In this document: positions 28,981 to 39,378 of the stretch, piece after piece
Layout of the letters: every line of letters starts with the position of its first letter
Position numbering within the stretch: the first letter of the stretch is position 1
DNA from: Sporisorium sorghi
Lineage: Eukaryota > Basidiomycota > Ustilaginomycetes > Ustilaginales > Ustilaginaceae
Length of the DNA stretch: 64,000 nucleotides
Assembly: GCA_023212695.1 (NCBI GenBank)
Contig: JALCCG010000105.1
Location: 1-64,000, forward strand
Reading direction: 5' to 3'
The notes under the pieces: generated by a model
What the model was told of the DNA's origin: nothing
Databases searched by the model: none
What the model saw: only the letters and a program-made list of their open reading frames with translations
Program-made: the position numbers and the translations under genes

Positions 28981-31900
28981 ATGGCCGACACGGAGACATT
29001 GCAGGTCCTGCAATTCAACATGGGTCATTCTGTCGCCTTGCTTCAGGAGGCGATGAAAGCGAGTACTGTCGCTCGACGAGAGCCGGATATCGTGCTTGTA
29101 CAGGAGGCCGGCTCCCTGGTCTGGTGGGAAGCGAAGGGATGGACAGTGGTGTCCCACGCCCACGGAGAGGTTCCAGTCCTGGACTTCTGCAGCCATACTT
29201 GTCCGTCCTGGCTTACTCTGCTCCACAGTCACCACCCTTGAATGTGGACGAGCGGTCCTTGTCGTTGTCGAAACAGCCAATTCCAGCACAGCGTTCGTAT
29301 CATCGTACTTTCCTCCAAGCATGACGGCCGGTGCTTTCTGTGACCAGCTCGAAAGACTCGGAAGCGAGCTGTCGTCCATCGAGACTGAAGATTGCATCAT
29401 TGCTGGCGACTTCAATGCTCGACACGATCTCTGGCAGTCGAAGAGGCCTGTCGATGACCGTCGAGGAGAGACGATCGTCAGCTTCATGCAGACACACGAC
29501 CTCGAACTTCATACTCCGATGGACCTTCCAACGAACAAGCATACTGGCGGCGCTGCAGCATCGACGATCGACCTGACCATGTCCAGTCAGAGCGTATGTC
29601 TTCACCGTCTGGGAATCGCCGCCTCTTTTACTAGTCTGGGACACCAGCCCATCGTTTTCGAGGTCTTGGTCAAAGCAGGTGAAGGTTCGACTCAGGATCA
29701 CACTGTCCTTCAGCGACGTCAGTGGTTCCAGTCAGACACGAAAAAGCTTCGGACAGCTGTACGTACCGAATTCTCGGCAGCAATCACGGCATGCCCGTCC
29801 GTCGATGAATACCGGAACGAATTGCTCCGGAGACTGGATCGGTCGATTCGTCTAGCACGTCCGTCTCAGCTTGTCAACGGGAATAGTGGGAGCCGTTGGT
29901 GGTGGGACGCTTCTTGCGACGCAGCCAAGCAGGTCTATGATACCGAAAGGCAGGCAGCACGACAGAGGCTTGGCGCAAAAGTTCGACGCCTTACACGTCC
30001 ACGCAAGGACGCAGTCCTGAACACGCTCGTTGAAGCTGAATCGACGGTCAAAGCAGCTCGAGGAACATTCCGTGCCCGCCTTGGGGCCGCAAAATCCACG
30101 GCCGTACGGACTACCCTGGCGGAAATCGATGCAGTTGGAGACTGGCAGTCTGTCTTTGAGATGGGCTTCCTGCACTCGAGATACGAAGACGGTCTCGTCC
30201 CTGACCTGATCGACGCCTCAGGATCGGTCATGAAGACATGGAAGGCCAAAGAGGCGACCATTCTCAAGCATTTCTTTTGCCCAAGTTTGCTTCCAGCGTC
30301 GACAAAACACAGCCAGTGCGAGGCACCAGCAGACTCGAAAGACCACCCGCAAGGACGTGTCCAAGATCTTGACGTGACCCAGCAAGAGGTGGAAAAGGCG
30401 CTGTCCATGGTAGATCAAGGTCGACAAGTGGGTCCCGACGGAATCAGTCTCCAGCTGCTCCGCTTCTGCTGGCAGGTGGAAGAGTTCAGAGATGCTCTCT
30501 TGGGACTCTACAGCCTCTGTATTCGAGACCTATCCTTCCCGTCTGCTTGGAAAGAGGCTGCGGTCCATGTCACAGGACTTCCGGGCGCTGATCGAGACCG
30601 CACCAAGCTGCAAAGCTACCGGCCCACATGGCACTTGTCTGTGCCCAGCAACATCCTCGACACAGTCATACTCGCCCGGATCCAGAAGGACAGCCCGCAG
30701 CTTTGTCTTCCAGTCCACACAGGGCAGGACAAGGCCACGAAAGTCGCTTCGATTTTGCATCATACGAACCCGAGTCAGACAGCTGGTCACGAGGTTGGCA
30801 TCCTCACCATCGACTTCAACGACTCCTTCCATCGCTTCAGCAGCGACCAAGCTCTTCGACAGCTTCATGCGTGTTCCCCACGCTGTGCTCGCCTCATATC
30901 TGCCTGGATGGTGGGCCGAACGGTCAAACTTTGCTACAATGGACGGACGTCTGACGATGCCCATCAGGTGACGCACGGCCTCGTGCCCGGATCACCATTG
31001 TCATCCTTCCTGTGGTCTCTTCACCTCAAGGCTTTTGTGACCGCTCGACCGCTTCACACAGACATTGTTGACTTTGCCTACGACAGCCAACTCATTGTCT
31101 GCGCAAAAGGAGACACCGAACCGGACGTCCGGAGGCGTTTGCGCTGGTGGCACGACCGTTTTCTGACCTGGTCGACGGAAATGGCGTTGGTGACTCCAGG
31201 GACGATGATGGATGCGAAGATCTCATACATGCTGGCTTGGACACGATACCGTGCCTTTTCTGTTGAACCGCAGCCTCTCTCACTGCAGGACCGCACAGTC
31301 GACCCACAAGACCGCATCAGTATCGTCGGCGTGACGATTGATCGCGACCTCGGGGGCGCAAGTCATTGTCTTGAACAGGTCAAGTCGGCTATGGAGCTCT
31401 TTCGGGTCCTCGTCAGCGTCGGTCGGCTTTCAGGTGATTCTCTGGGCCCTTCCCTAAGGCGCAGACTGATCGAGACCCTGGTCATGCCCAAGCTGGACAC
31501 GGCCATGTCTGCTCTTCTTCCGTTGCCAGGAGGTCACTTTGTTGCACCGATTGTCGAGCTGGACCGGAACATGGCACGATTCGTGTTCGGTCTTCCTCTT
31601 TTTGGGACGAAAGCATCGGTCAGTCTGACTCCCTTGCTGTACGAGCTTCACTGGCTTCCCTCCTTGACACGGTGGAGACGTCAAAGAATGGAGATGGCAC
31701 TGGAGTTGATTGGTCAAGATACGAGCAGCGACGATCCTGTCCATCCGAATCCTGACGTCAAAGACTCCCATCTACGCCCAGCCGACAAGCGGCATGTCGG
31801 ACAGATGAGTCCGTTCGTGCTCGCAGCCGCTGATTTGACGTCCGTTCGCGGTGGTGTCCTTCCTCTTGGGCAGACAAGCATGCGGTCCGGCCAATCGGAT

Positions 31901-32773
31901 CCCAGTCGAGATCACCAAGGCGTTGCAGACGTCAAGCATCGCATCGCCGAACACTTCATCACTGACATGGCAGAAAGACTCGCCGAGCACACGGTCAGCT
32001 TCCAAAGCTACCGCATCGTCAACCCAGCCTTTCAGCCACAAGCCTTCGACAGATACGGCCATCGATCCGTGCAGGCTGCGGCCACACTTCTACAATGGCG
32101 GACAGGGGCAGTTCTTCGATTTTATCGGTCGGGCATCGTCAAAACTTGCCGTTGCGGCGTCACCGATCCTGACGCTCGTCATTTCCTTCTCGAATGCCAG
32201 AACACCGTCAACGAGCGATGCAGCCTCTTCCGTCTCATTGATCGTCAGGAACAAACGCTCGCCTACATCCTGGATGGTGGCTCAGCCACAATTGCTGCTT
32301 CTGTGGATCGACTGCTCGAGTCAGCATGCAGAAACGTCCTGCCTCCTACGCCTGACCAGGCAGTCGCACCACATTACGAGGACCGGGACGTGCAGTCGGT
32401 ACGAGATGACTATCATTTCCACCACAGCGCTGGTGGGTCTCGAGGCACGAGTGAAGGATCCGCTTCGCAATCGACGATGGCCGCGACAGACGATGCTGTC
32501 TCTACGTCAGACAGGAGACCCAACCGACAAATCCCTGAAGGGCTCGCAGGTCGTGTTTCAACTTTTCATGTCCCCAAGGTCGTCCCAGCAAAGCACGAGG
32601 CAGAGGAAGACCCCTACCTGATGGCACCGTCGCGGCAAGTGTTCCGGCTCTCCGGCCGGTCAAAAGGGATCAACACCGACCCAGCTGAAACCAGCAGCAA
32701 CGTCTCGACGCGTCAAAAGTCGCCACAGAAAGTCAAGAAGAACGCCAAGGCAGCTGCGAGCTCACACAGTTGA
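28981..32773 (+). pseudogene. LINE ORF2, endonuclease-reverse transcriptase, frameshifted and catalytically altered
   Basis: Translation from the ATG at 28981 gives the endonuclease N-terminus (F-N-M-G, V-Q-E). It stops at 29241, and the rest continues in another frame open across that point, so a one-base shift lies near 29.17-29.23 kb. Later endonuclease motifs G-D-F-N-A-R and S-T-I-D-L are present, but the final S-D-H motif reads L-G-H-Q-P. In the reverse transcriptase, motif A reads L-T-I-D-F and motif B G-L-V-P-G-S-P. The Y-A-D-D box reads F-A-Y-D (31073-31084), losing one catalytic Asp. A C-x-C-x8-H-x4-C motif lies near 32.14-32.20 kb. No homopolymer explains the shift. This copy is unlikely to retrotranspose by itself. 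Confidence 0.75.
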
Positions 32774-32904
32774 CAAAGCATGTATTAGCGATCAATCCAA
32801 ATCAATTGACTCGAACCTTGAGAGAAGCCGAACGACAGAAACAAAAATTCATCTTCTTCGAGCGAGAAAAGCAGTTTTGCTCGTTGAACTAGGGCTTCAC
32901 ACGA

Positions 32905-33068
32905 AGTTATGCGCGTGGAATCGGTGCTGCTCGCGTACAGGGTTGCAAGCATGCGCGTGGAAACGGTGCAGCTCGCGCAATGGGTTGCAACTCGATGAGC
33001 GTGAAATCGGGGCTGCTCGCGTGTTGAGTTGACAGAATCGCGTGGCACGGGTGCTGCACGCAAATAGG
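32905..33068. repeat. ~40-bp degenerate tandem repeat
   Basis: Three to four imperfect units follow the pattern ATG(C/A)GCGTG(G)AA(T/A)CGG(T/G)GC(T/A)GCTCGCG, starting near 32909, 32951 and 32995, with a shorter unit near 33040. It lies beside the broken gene copy. Confidence 0.7.
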
Positions 33069-33084
33069 CGTAAGCAGTACTCAT

Positions 33085-33229
33085 GACGACACTGGCCAAA
33101 GCAACTTCGCCTTTCACTGGACTTCGCGAAGGCTTCTCTCGCCGGCAAGGGTGGGTGGCTTGCCTTGGTGCTCGCCAGGCTTGCATACCCTCCTCCGAGC
33201 AATGCAGCACGTGCAGGCGAGAGGCACTT
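33085..33229 (-). pseudogene. Broken inverted copy of the cysteine-motif gene
   Basis: Read on the minus strand, this stretch is clearly related to 24453-24598 on the plus strand. It encodes V-P-L-A-C-T-C-C-I-A-R-R-R-V-C-K-P-G, and further on L-A-G-E-R-S-L-R, where the intact gene has near-identical residues. The frame is broken: an in-frame stop lies just upstream (TAA before the Val codon), and a stop with a two-base length difference lies just after the S-L-R-E block. Only the second half of the Zn2Cys6-like motif survives. Confidence 0.75.
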
Positions 33230-33415
33230 ACATTCACACGGGTTCGGATGGGCAGGCATTTCATCAAGAACCTCCCGTTACAATATGATACATACTTTCA
33301 ACAAAGCGAGTGTGTACGGATGACGTGAGTGGACATGGGTATTGCACGCGTACAAGTTGGAAGGACCTGCAATGTCGCTCGCGATGGAAGTGGTCCGCAA
33401 ACAGGATGTGACCAC

Positions 33416-35059
33416 TTACGAGATCCAGTTCCAGACCTTGCCAGCGACGGTGGTGGGCTTCTCGTCGGGGACCTCGGCATCGATGATCTCGCGCAGACCC
33501 GTGGTAAGGTCGACCTCGCTGGCAGGGATGTGCGCGCCGTTGTTGCGGTTGTAGTACCAGTTGCCGCCGTACAGGATCAGGAAGAAGGGGATGGGGATGT
33601 AGTTGGTAACAAAGTCGCTGGTAGACCAGTTACCGCTGAGGAAGACGGACCAACCGCTGAAAAGCATCACGATGAAGGTGGTGCAGACCGTCCACCAGCC
33701 GCAGAAGGGCTGCAGCCAGGCCTGGTACGGCAGAACATCGCGCGACACGCCCTGCACCTTCATCGCAGCGTGGAAGCGCAGGTACATGACACCAATGCAG
33801 AACCAAGTGACCATACCAGCGATCGAGGTCATGTTGGCGAAGTAACCGAACACCGTGCTGGCACCGTCGCGCACCGACATGTACGAGAGGAACGAAAACA
33901 GGATCGAAACGCCCACCGCGTAGTACGGCAGGCCAGCCTTGGTCGTACGCGCGAAAATACGGGGAGCAGAACCACCGATCGCAAGCGAGTAAAGCGCACG
34001 GCTCGAGGTGAACAGATCCGACGAAGCAGCAGACACAGCCGATGTGACGAGCGCAGAGTTAACTAGACTTGGGAGAGTCGAAATATGAGCTTTGCGGATC
34101 GCAACAACGAATGGAGAGCGAGCGGCGGTCTTGTGGGCAGTGGTAAGCTCGGGAGCGTTGGAAGGGCAGACGAGACCGATCATGAAGGTACCGAGGAAGT
34201 AGAAGAGGCAGATACGGATCCAGACCTTGCGGATGGCGCTGGGGACGGTCTTGCGGGGGTTCTTGGCCTCAGCAGCGGCGACTGCAACAATTTCAGTGCC
34301 AATAAAGCTGAACGCAGCGTTGATGAGGACCGAGAAAAAGCCAAGGAAGCGTCCGAGGGAGCCAGAGATGCCGTGGTACTGGTTGAGCGGGCCGGGGTCC
34401 TTCCAGTAGCGGAAGCCGAGGCGGCCCTGGGCGCCGACGCCGAGGTCGATGCAGATGGAGAGGATGATGAGGCCGACAATGGTGATGATCTTGATCGAGG
34501 CGAACCAGAACTCTGCCTCACCGTAAGCACGGGTACCGAGGAGGTTGATGGCGACGACGAGGACAAGAAAGATCGAAATCCAGATGGCGGGGTTGAGAGT
34601 GGACCAGTAGGACATGAGAACAGCGGCGGCAGACAGCTCGGCGGGGAGGACAATGACCCAGTTGTACCAGTAGTTCCAGCCCATGGCGAAGGAGAGGGGC
34701 TTGCCGACGAAGCGCTCGGCGAGCTTGATGTGAGCACCGGGAACGGGGAGGTAGGAGATCATCTCACCAAGACACATCATCATGGCGTAACAGACAGAGC
34801 CCATGACGAGGTAACCCATGAAGAGACCGAGAGGGCCGGCGTTGTGGAGCGAAGAGGCAGTACCGAGGAAGAGACCAGTACCGATGACACCACCGATGGA
34901 GATCATGGCCATGTGACGAGGAAGCAGGGAGTGCTTGAGCTCCTCGCCCTTGCGCTGGTCGAAAGCGTTGGTGCCAGAGCCGACGCCATCCTCGAGGGTG
35001 GCGACGATGTCACTCTGGTAGGAGTCGGACTTCTCCTTCTCGTCGTAGTGAGCGGACAT
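33416..35059 (-). CDS. Amino-acid permease (APC superfamily, fungal AAP/YAT type)
   Basis: The 547-aa single-exon protein has a polar N-terminal tail of ~45 residues. The family signature follows (M-I-S-I-G-G-V-I-G-T-G-L-F-L-G, residues ~52-66), then about twelve hydrophobic segments up to residue ~510 and a short C-terminal tail. F-S-F-I-G-T-E and the A-A-A-E-A-K-N-P-R-K-T-V-P loop match the fungal amino-acid permease consensus. It should be a plasma-membrane proton symporter for amino acids; substrate range (general or Dip5-like acidic) cannot be settled by reading. A TATAAAG element on the same strand lies 80-90 bp upstream of the start. Confidence 0.92.
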   Translation of the reverse strand: MSAHYDEKEKSDSYQSDIVATLEDGVGSGTNAFDQRKGEELKHSLLPRHMAMISIGGVIGTGLFLGTASSLHNAGPLGLFMGYLVMGSVCYAMMMCLGEMISYLPVPGAHIKLAERFVGKPLSFAMGWNYWYNWVIVLPAELSAAAVLMSYWSTLNPAIWISIFLVLVVAINLLGTRAYGEAEFWFASIKIITIVGLIILSICIDLGVGAQGRLGFRYWKDPGPLNQYHGISGSLGRFLGFFSVLINAAFSFIGTEIVAVAAAEAKNPRKTVPSAIRKVWIRICLFYFLGTFMIGLVCPSNAPELTTAHKTAARSPFVVAIRKAHISTLPSLVNSALVTSAVSAASSDLFTSSRALYSLAIGGSAPRIFARTTKAGLPYYAVGVSILFSFLSYMSVRDGASTVFGYFANMTSIAGMVTWFCIGVMYLRFHAAMKVQGVSRDVLPYQAWLQPFCGWWTVCTTFIVMLFSGWSVFLSGNWSTSDFVTNYIPIPFFLILYGGNWYYNRNNGAHIPASEVDLTTGLREIIDAEVPDEKPTTVAGKVWNWIS

Positions 35060-35141
35060 TTTGGGAGAAGGTCTAGGTTGACGTAGGGGGGAGAGTTAGG
35101 ATGGGGGATGGACGGACGAGGGTGTCCCGAGAAAGGATCGA

Positions 35142-35148
35142 CTTTATA
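35142..35148 (-). promoter_or_regulatory. TATA-like box of the permease gene
   Basis: TATAAAG on the minus strand lies about 83-89 bp upstream of the permease ATG, a plausible distance for a TATA box. This is a single short match and therefore weak evidence. Confidence 0.35.
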
Positions 35149-37078
35149 CCTTCATGAAGGGTGGGTTGAGAGGGGGTCGGTGCGGCGGCGTCGTTCCAGG
35201 CACGAGGCAGAATCAGCTGCGAAGAAGGAGTGGGCGCGGTGCAGTGCAGTGCTACGCAGAGAAGCACGGCCCGAGAGGGGCAAGTGTGGCACCAGAGAGG
35301 GAGAAGCCCACTTCGAAAGCGACAGTATCTCGCATGCTGGGACGGGGACCGGACAACCAATGAGAGAGGCGAACTCGCAAAGATGCAGAAGATCCACATG
35401 CGCGAGTGGTGGCGGAGGGGACGCGAGATAGCAAAGCAAACCCACTCACACAATCAGCCAAAAGAGAGGTGGGAGCGCGCGAGAGAGAGAGAAGGACAAC
35501 GCAGAATTGTGGGGTTTCGTGTTGGCTTATCGGACAAGGCACATGAGCCCTGGTCAGTCGAGAAACCGAGTTGCCTATCTTGGACAGACAGACGGACGGG
35601 AAGCAAGGTTGTCCACTAGCGAGCGATGCGGGTCTGGACATCCACGAGGGCAGCGTCGAATCAGGGACGCGAGAGGAGAGCGAGAGCGCGCGAGGCAAGG
35701 CGAGGCAAGGCGAGGCAAGGCAACTCAACGGAAGGCCGAACAATGGACATGGACAGTTGCAGAGTCCAACAGAGCGTCGAGAGCGTATCTCAGAGCGGGA
35801 GAAGAGCAGCAGTTTGGCAGTGGGAAGCGGCGGTACGAAACCTGACAGATACCGCTGATTGACAATGCCCAAAAAAAAAAAAAAAAAAATCCGACCGCAG
35901 GTTGACAAACACCGCCCGAGTGCCTCGGAATTGGAATTTGAATAAATGCAGTTGAGATAAAGGCACTGCAGCAGTGTTCCACGCGAACTTCAGCCCGGTC
36001 TGAAATCGGAGTTCCAGAACAAGCCATATGGCCAAAGACAAAACGGCGATACCACCGCCAATCAGAACAAGCGAGCCCTTTGGCCTCCTACCGGTCTGAT
36101 ATCCAGATTTTCGCAGGTTTCCACTCGAGTGAGTGTCTCCACGAAATGAAGGCGGGATGCTTCAAGATACAGTAGACAAGGCTTCTGGATGAGACAAGGT
36201 GGAGACACACTTCGCTTTCATTTGAGAGCAATGGGACAATGATCGAGGCTGAGGGGGCTCCGTTCAATAGCAACTGAGGTTCTCACAGTGGGTCTGAATC
36301 CAAGTCACGGAAAGCCCGCAATTTTGGAGTCGTGACCACCTGTACGGCTACTCCTCTGCGTGATCATCGTTCGTCGCTGTCATTGGCTCAGAATGGCATG
36401 AACGACTCCGCGATTGGCTTGCTGCAAGTGATGCAAGGACAGCGGACATTGCATCTTGGCGAACAAGACCTCTGATTGGTTTATCGTCAGCAAGCAAGCA
36501 AGTGGAGTCGACCAATAGCAGAAGGCTCTCCACCATTGTATCTGATCACGTCAGGTGCACTTTCATGCGAAGGATGCGGTCGATGCGATTGTGGTCCAAT
36601 CAAAAGTCGTTGAGAAGAAGAAAAGTCTCGTGGCTCACTGTCTTGACTGACGACATGCCGCACCCATTGTCACGCGAGCTTATCATTCCAACTGGCCTCA
36701 ATGGCTGCGTGAGAGTCGGCCCGGCCGGTGGTGCTCTTGTTGGTGGGTCTGAAAATTCGGAACGATCGGGTCGGAGAATCAGGTCCGAGATGTAAGGCCG
36801 GTTGTGAAAACCGCACTGGCTTACGGTATACGCAGCACCAATTAGAGTGGTTTCTCTCTCGTTGCGCTGTCGCGGAGGCTCAAATGGTCGAGACCTAGCC
36901 TTGGCGGACAGAAACAGGCGAAGTGGTTGGTCCAACGATGAGCCAGCCAAATTGTACGATGAGGATGTCACTCGTTGACACACAGAGAGAGAGAGAGTCC
37001 GTTGTGCGAATTTCGGTACCTGCGGAGACGTCAAAGATGAGCCCGTTCTCCGGCGGCGGTGTCTGAAATATTCTAGAA

Positions 37079-37084
<6 letters not shown>

Positions 37085-37121
<37 letters not shown>
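37085..37121. repeat. Poly(T) tract, 37 nt
   Basis: An uninterrupted T run in gene-poor DNA. It is one of several long A/T homopolymers in the window, all of them outside coding regions. Confidence 0.9.
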
Positions 37122-37122
<1 letters not shown>

Positions 37123-38391
37123 GGCTTCTGTGGTCGTAGGGCAGGCCACGAGACCTGATTCGCGTTGCGCAATTTGACAAGCCACACTGCTCCTTTGCTC
37201 AAGTTTTCCCAAGCGAGAGTTAGGCCGCGGGTGAAGGGCAAGAAGCACTGATAAAGCACCATCAAACACTCGTCTTGTGCCTTTTTTTGTGACAGCAGGC
37301 CGAAACCTCCCGGTGACCAACTTGCACTGATATGCACCCTAGCAAGGCGTGATCTCGGCTCTGGAAGAGCTGCGCCAGTCCCTTCGTGTGGCTTGGAAAC
37401 CCAACGCTGTGTCACCGACCGAAGTTGCTCCAATTGTGGTCCTCGGCTCAACTTCTGTCGAGCGAGAGCCCCTCTCCATTCGACCATTGTCCACGCCCAA
37501 GATTGCAAAGGTTTCCTAACACTACGATAACGTTGTTTGCCACTCTTACCCACTCGCGTTCCCACCATGTGGCGCATCTCATCTCGCTTCTTGATAATAG
37601 ATAAGCTCGCATTTGGGACATGTAACCACTGGTGGCAACGGGTCGCCGTCACAGCCGTTCGAGCGCAGCGTGGATGCCGTGCTGACCGTGCCCACCACGA
37701 CTTCTTGATTGTGTTGACCCGGCTGTCAGACGATTTCTTCTTGCCTCCTTCCTTGCCCTCGACCCAGTCAGAGGCACGGATCAGCCTCACGCTGTGGCCT
37801 GAGCTCGCTTCGGCCATGACGTTGCCCCTTCATTGTCTGTGTACGGCTCAAACTTGCCGAGCCCACGCTTTCCCACCACCGGCTCTGCAAGCCACAATAC
37901 GAAGAAGTTGCAACACCTAGGCGGAAGCCCGGATAAGCAAGGCACGATCGAAGCGGAGCGTTCTTGTCAGTCGACTATTTCGTGGCTTGCGGTGGAAATC
38001 GAAACTTTGGCGCTCCCCCGCGTTTTCGGCGCCCGACCGACCGATAAAGCCATCATATCCTTCACACCTTCCCACAGCGACGCTTTCGGATAAGCTTCGT
38101 TCTTCTCAAGTCAGATGATCGTGCTCGTCGTTCCGATTCGCCGACCCCGCTATCTGCTCGACAGGCTGGCGATACGGATAACTTTGCGAGCCGGGATTGG
38201 CGGATACGACGAGCACGGAAACGGGTTGATAGAGGAGGTAGGTGCGCACACGGAGATTATGCGGGTTAGGCTCGGTAGCGGTCGCGAATGCCGACGATGT
38301 TGGCCTCAACCCCCTCGATTGGGAGCCGGCAATGCCTCTGCATAGCCTTTCTTCTGATTGATCTTCGCTTCGTGCAGGCTCGGTTTGAACG

Positions 38392-38431
38392 CCAGCCCAG
38401 CCAGCCCAGCCAGCCCAGCCAGCCCAGCCAG
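38392..38431. repeat. CCAGCCCAG minisatellite
   Basis: Just over four tandem copies of a 9-bp CCAGCCCAG unit, about 500 bp upstream of RPL25. Confidence 0.85.
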
Positions 38432-38703
38432 CTCAAGACCAGGCAAACGTTGTTCTCAACTTGGTCAGATGATTGCGAGCCGTTCAACAAAGAGCGACAT
38501 AGCGGAAAGTGAGCGGACAAATCGATCCAAGAAGGACTATAGGAACCATCATGCTTTGCAATGCGAGGTCACGAGCCAAGTTCACTAGCAAGATCGCGAG
38601 AAAAGATCATGAGCGGGGCATGTTGGAGGGGATGCTTCGATGTTGCAAGAGCGTGGACGAGCTTGCGTTTCGCTCTAACACAAGAAGAAATTCCACTCGG
38701 AAG

Positions 38704-38787
38704 TCTAACAAAAAAGACAAAAATTGGGTTCGGGAGGTCACCTGACCTCGAAACCTCGGCCGAGCTCCAAAAATCATTTTTGTTAGG
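38704..38787. repeat. Imperfect inverted repeat upstream of RPL25
   Basis: The arms begin with CTAACAAAAA on the left and, reverse-complemented, CTAACAAAAA on the right. They meet at AGGTCA-CC-TGACCT at 38735-38748. The arms match at both ends and differ in the middle. The repeat lies about 150-230 bp upstream of the RPL25 start, so it could be a regulatory palindrome or a small mobile-element remnant. Confidence 0.6.
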
Positions 38788-38934
38788 TTCCGCACCCACT
38801 CTGCGAGAAATTATCTTTTTCGCTCGTTGCCGCCTCTCGCCAGGACCAAAGATTCGCAACCTTGACTCTCCTACCTTCTCCTCCTTCTCCATCCTTCAAG
38901 ACCACCTCCATCACCACCTCCCTCATCACCAAAC

Positions 38935-39378
38935 ATGCCTGCCGCCAACAAGCCCCAGGCCGTCAAGGCCACCGCTGCCAAGAAGGCCGCCCTCAAGGGC
39001 ACCTCGGGCTCCAAGGTCCGCAAGATCCGCACCGACACCACTTTCCGTCGTCCCAAGACGCTCGACCTGGCCAAGGCGCCTCGCTACCCGCGCAAGAGCG
39101 TTCCCCACGCCCCGCGCATGGATGCTTTCCGCACCATCCTGTACCCGCTCAACACCGAGTCGGCTATGAAGAAGATCGAGGAGAACAACACGCTTGTGTT
39201 CATCGTCGACCGTGCTGCCAACAAGCGCCAGATCGAGGGTGCGCTCAAGAAGCTGTACGACGTTTCGGCTGCCAAGATCAACACGCTTATCCGCCCTGAT
39301 GGCAAGAAGAAGGCGTTCGTTCGTCTGACGCCTGACCAGGACGCGCTCGACGTCAGCAACCGCATCGGCTTCATCTAA
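38935..39378 (+). CDS. RPL25: 60S ribosomal protein uL23 (L25 / L23a)
   Basis: The 147-aa single-exon protein has a Lys/Ala-rich N-terminal tail. It then has the uL23 core with F-R-R-P-K-T-L-x-L (about residues 37-45), P-R-K-S-V-P, and the C-terminal segment with [16 protein letters not shown] and the end D-V-S-N-R-I-G-F-I. These are diagnostic of eukaryotic uL23, which binds 25S rRNA next to the peptide exit tunnel and docks SRP and other nascent-chain factors. No intron is needed here. Confidence 0.97.
   Translation: MPAANKPQAVKATAAKKAALKGTSGSKVRKIRTDTTFRRPKTLDLAKAPRYPRKSVPHAPRMDAFRTILYPLNTESAMKKIEENNTLVFIVDRAANKRQIEGALKKLYDVSAAKINTLIRPDGKKKAFVRLTPDQDALDVSNRIGFI

Larger units (their letters stand above)
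26464..32773 (+). mobile_element. LINE-type non-LTR retrotransposon, probably inactive
   Basis: This is a two-ORF non-LTR element: a gag-like ORF1 with a CCHC knuckle, then ORF2 with an AP-endonuclease, reverse transcriptase and C-terminal cysteine-histidine motif. ORF1 stop and ORF2 start are separated by one base (TAAGATG at 28977-28983), an arrangement known from termination-reinitiation in other non-LTR elements. I see no RNase H domain and no 3' poly(A). The order resembles Tad/CR1/I-type elements. True ends and target-site duplications were not found, so the limits given are coding limits only. It sits between the intact and the broken copy of the cysteine-motif gene. Confidence 0.82.
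32774..33415. other. Spacer after the LINE: tandem repeat and gene fragment
   Basis: This is 640 bp between ORF2 and the permease stop. It holds the ~40-bp tandem repeat at 32905-33068 and the inverted fragment of the cysteine-motif gene at 33085-33229. No poly(A) tail or clear LINE end is visible. Confidence 0.5.
35060..38934. other. 3.9-kb gene-poor intergenic region
   Basis: I find no gene with recognisable content. It holds the CGAGGCAAGG decamer repeat (35691-35720, three copies), poly(A) at 35871-35889, poly(T) of 37 nt at 37085-37121, a CCAGCCCAG tandem repeat at 38392-38431, and an imperfect inverted repeat near the RPL25 start. Longer frames run through the homopolymers and encode Lys or Phe runs, which argues against coding. 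Confidence 0.5.

Noticed and set aside
34085..35086. A 333-codon plus-strand frame rich in Asp, Glu and Gly.
   Set aside because: It is antisense to the permease, whose membrane segments and signature are unmistakable.
36600..37817. A 405-codon minus-strand frame in the gene-poor gap.
   Set aside because: It runs through the 37-nt poly(T) as a polylysine block and shows no family feature on either side.
38735..38748. AGGTCA-N2-TGACCT read as a nuclear-receptor element.
   Set aside because: Fungi lack nuclear receptors of that class; kept only as a palindrome of unknown use.
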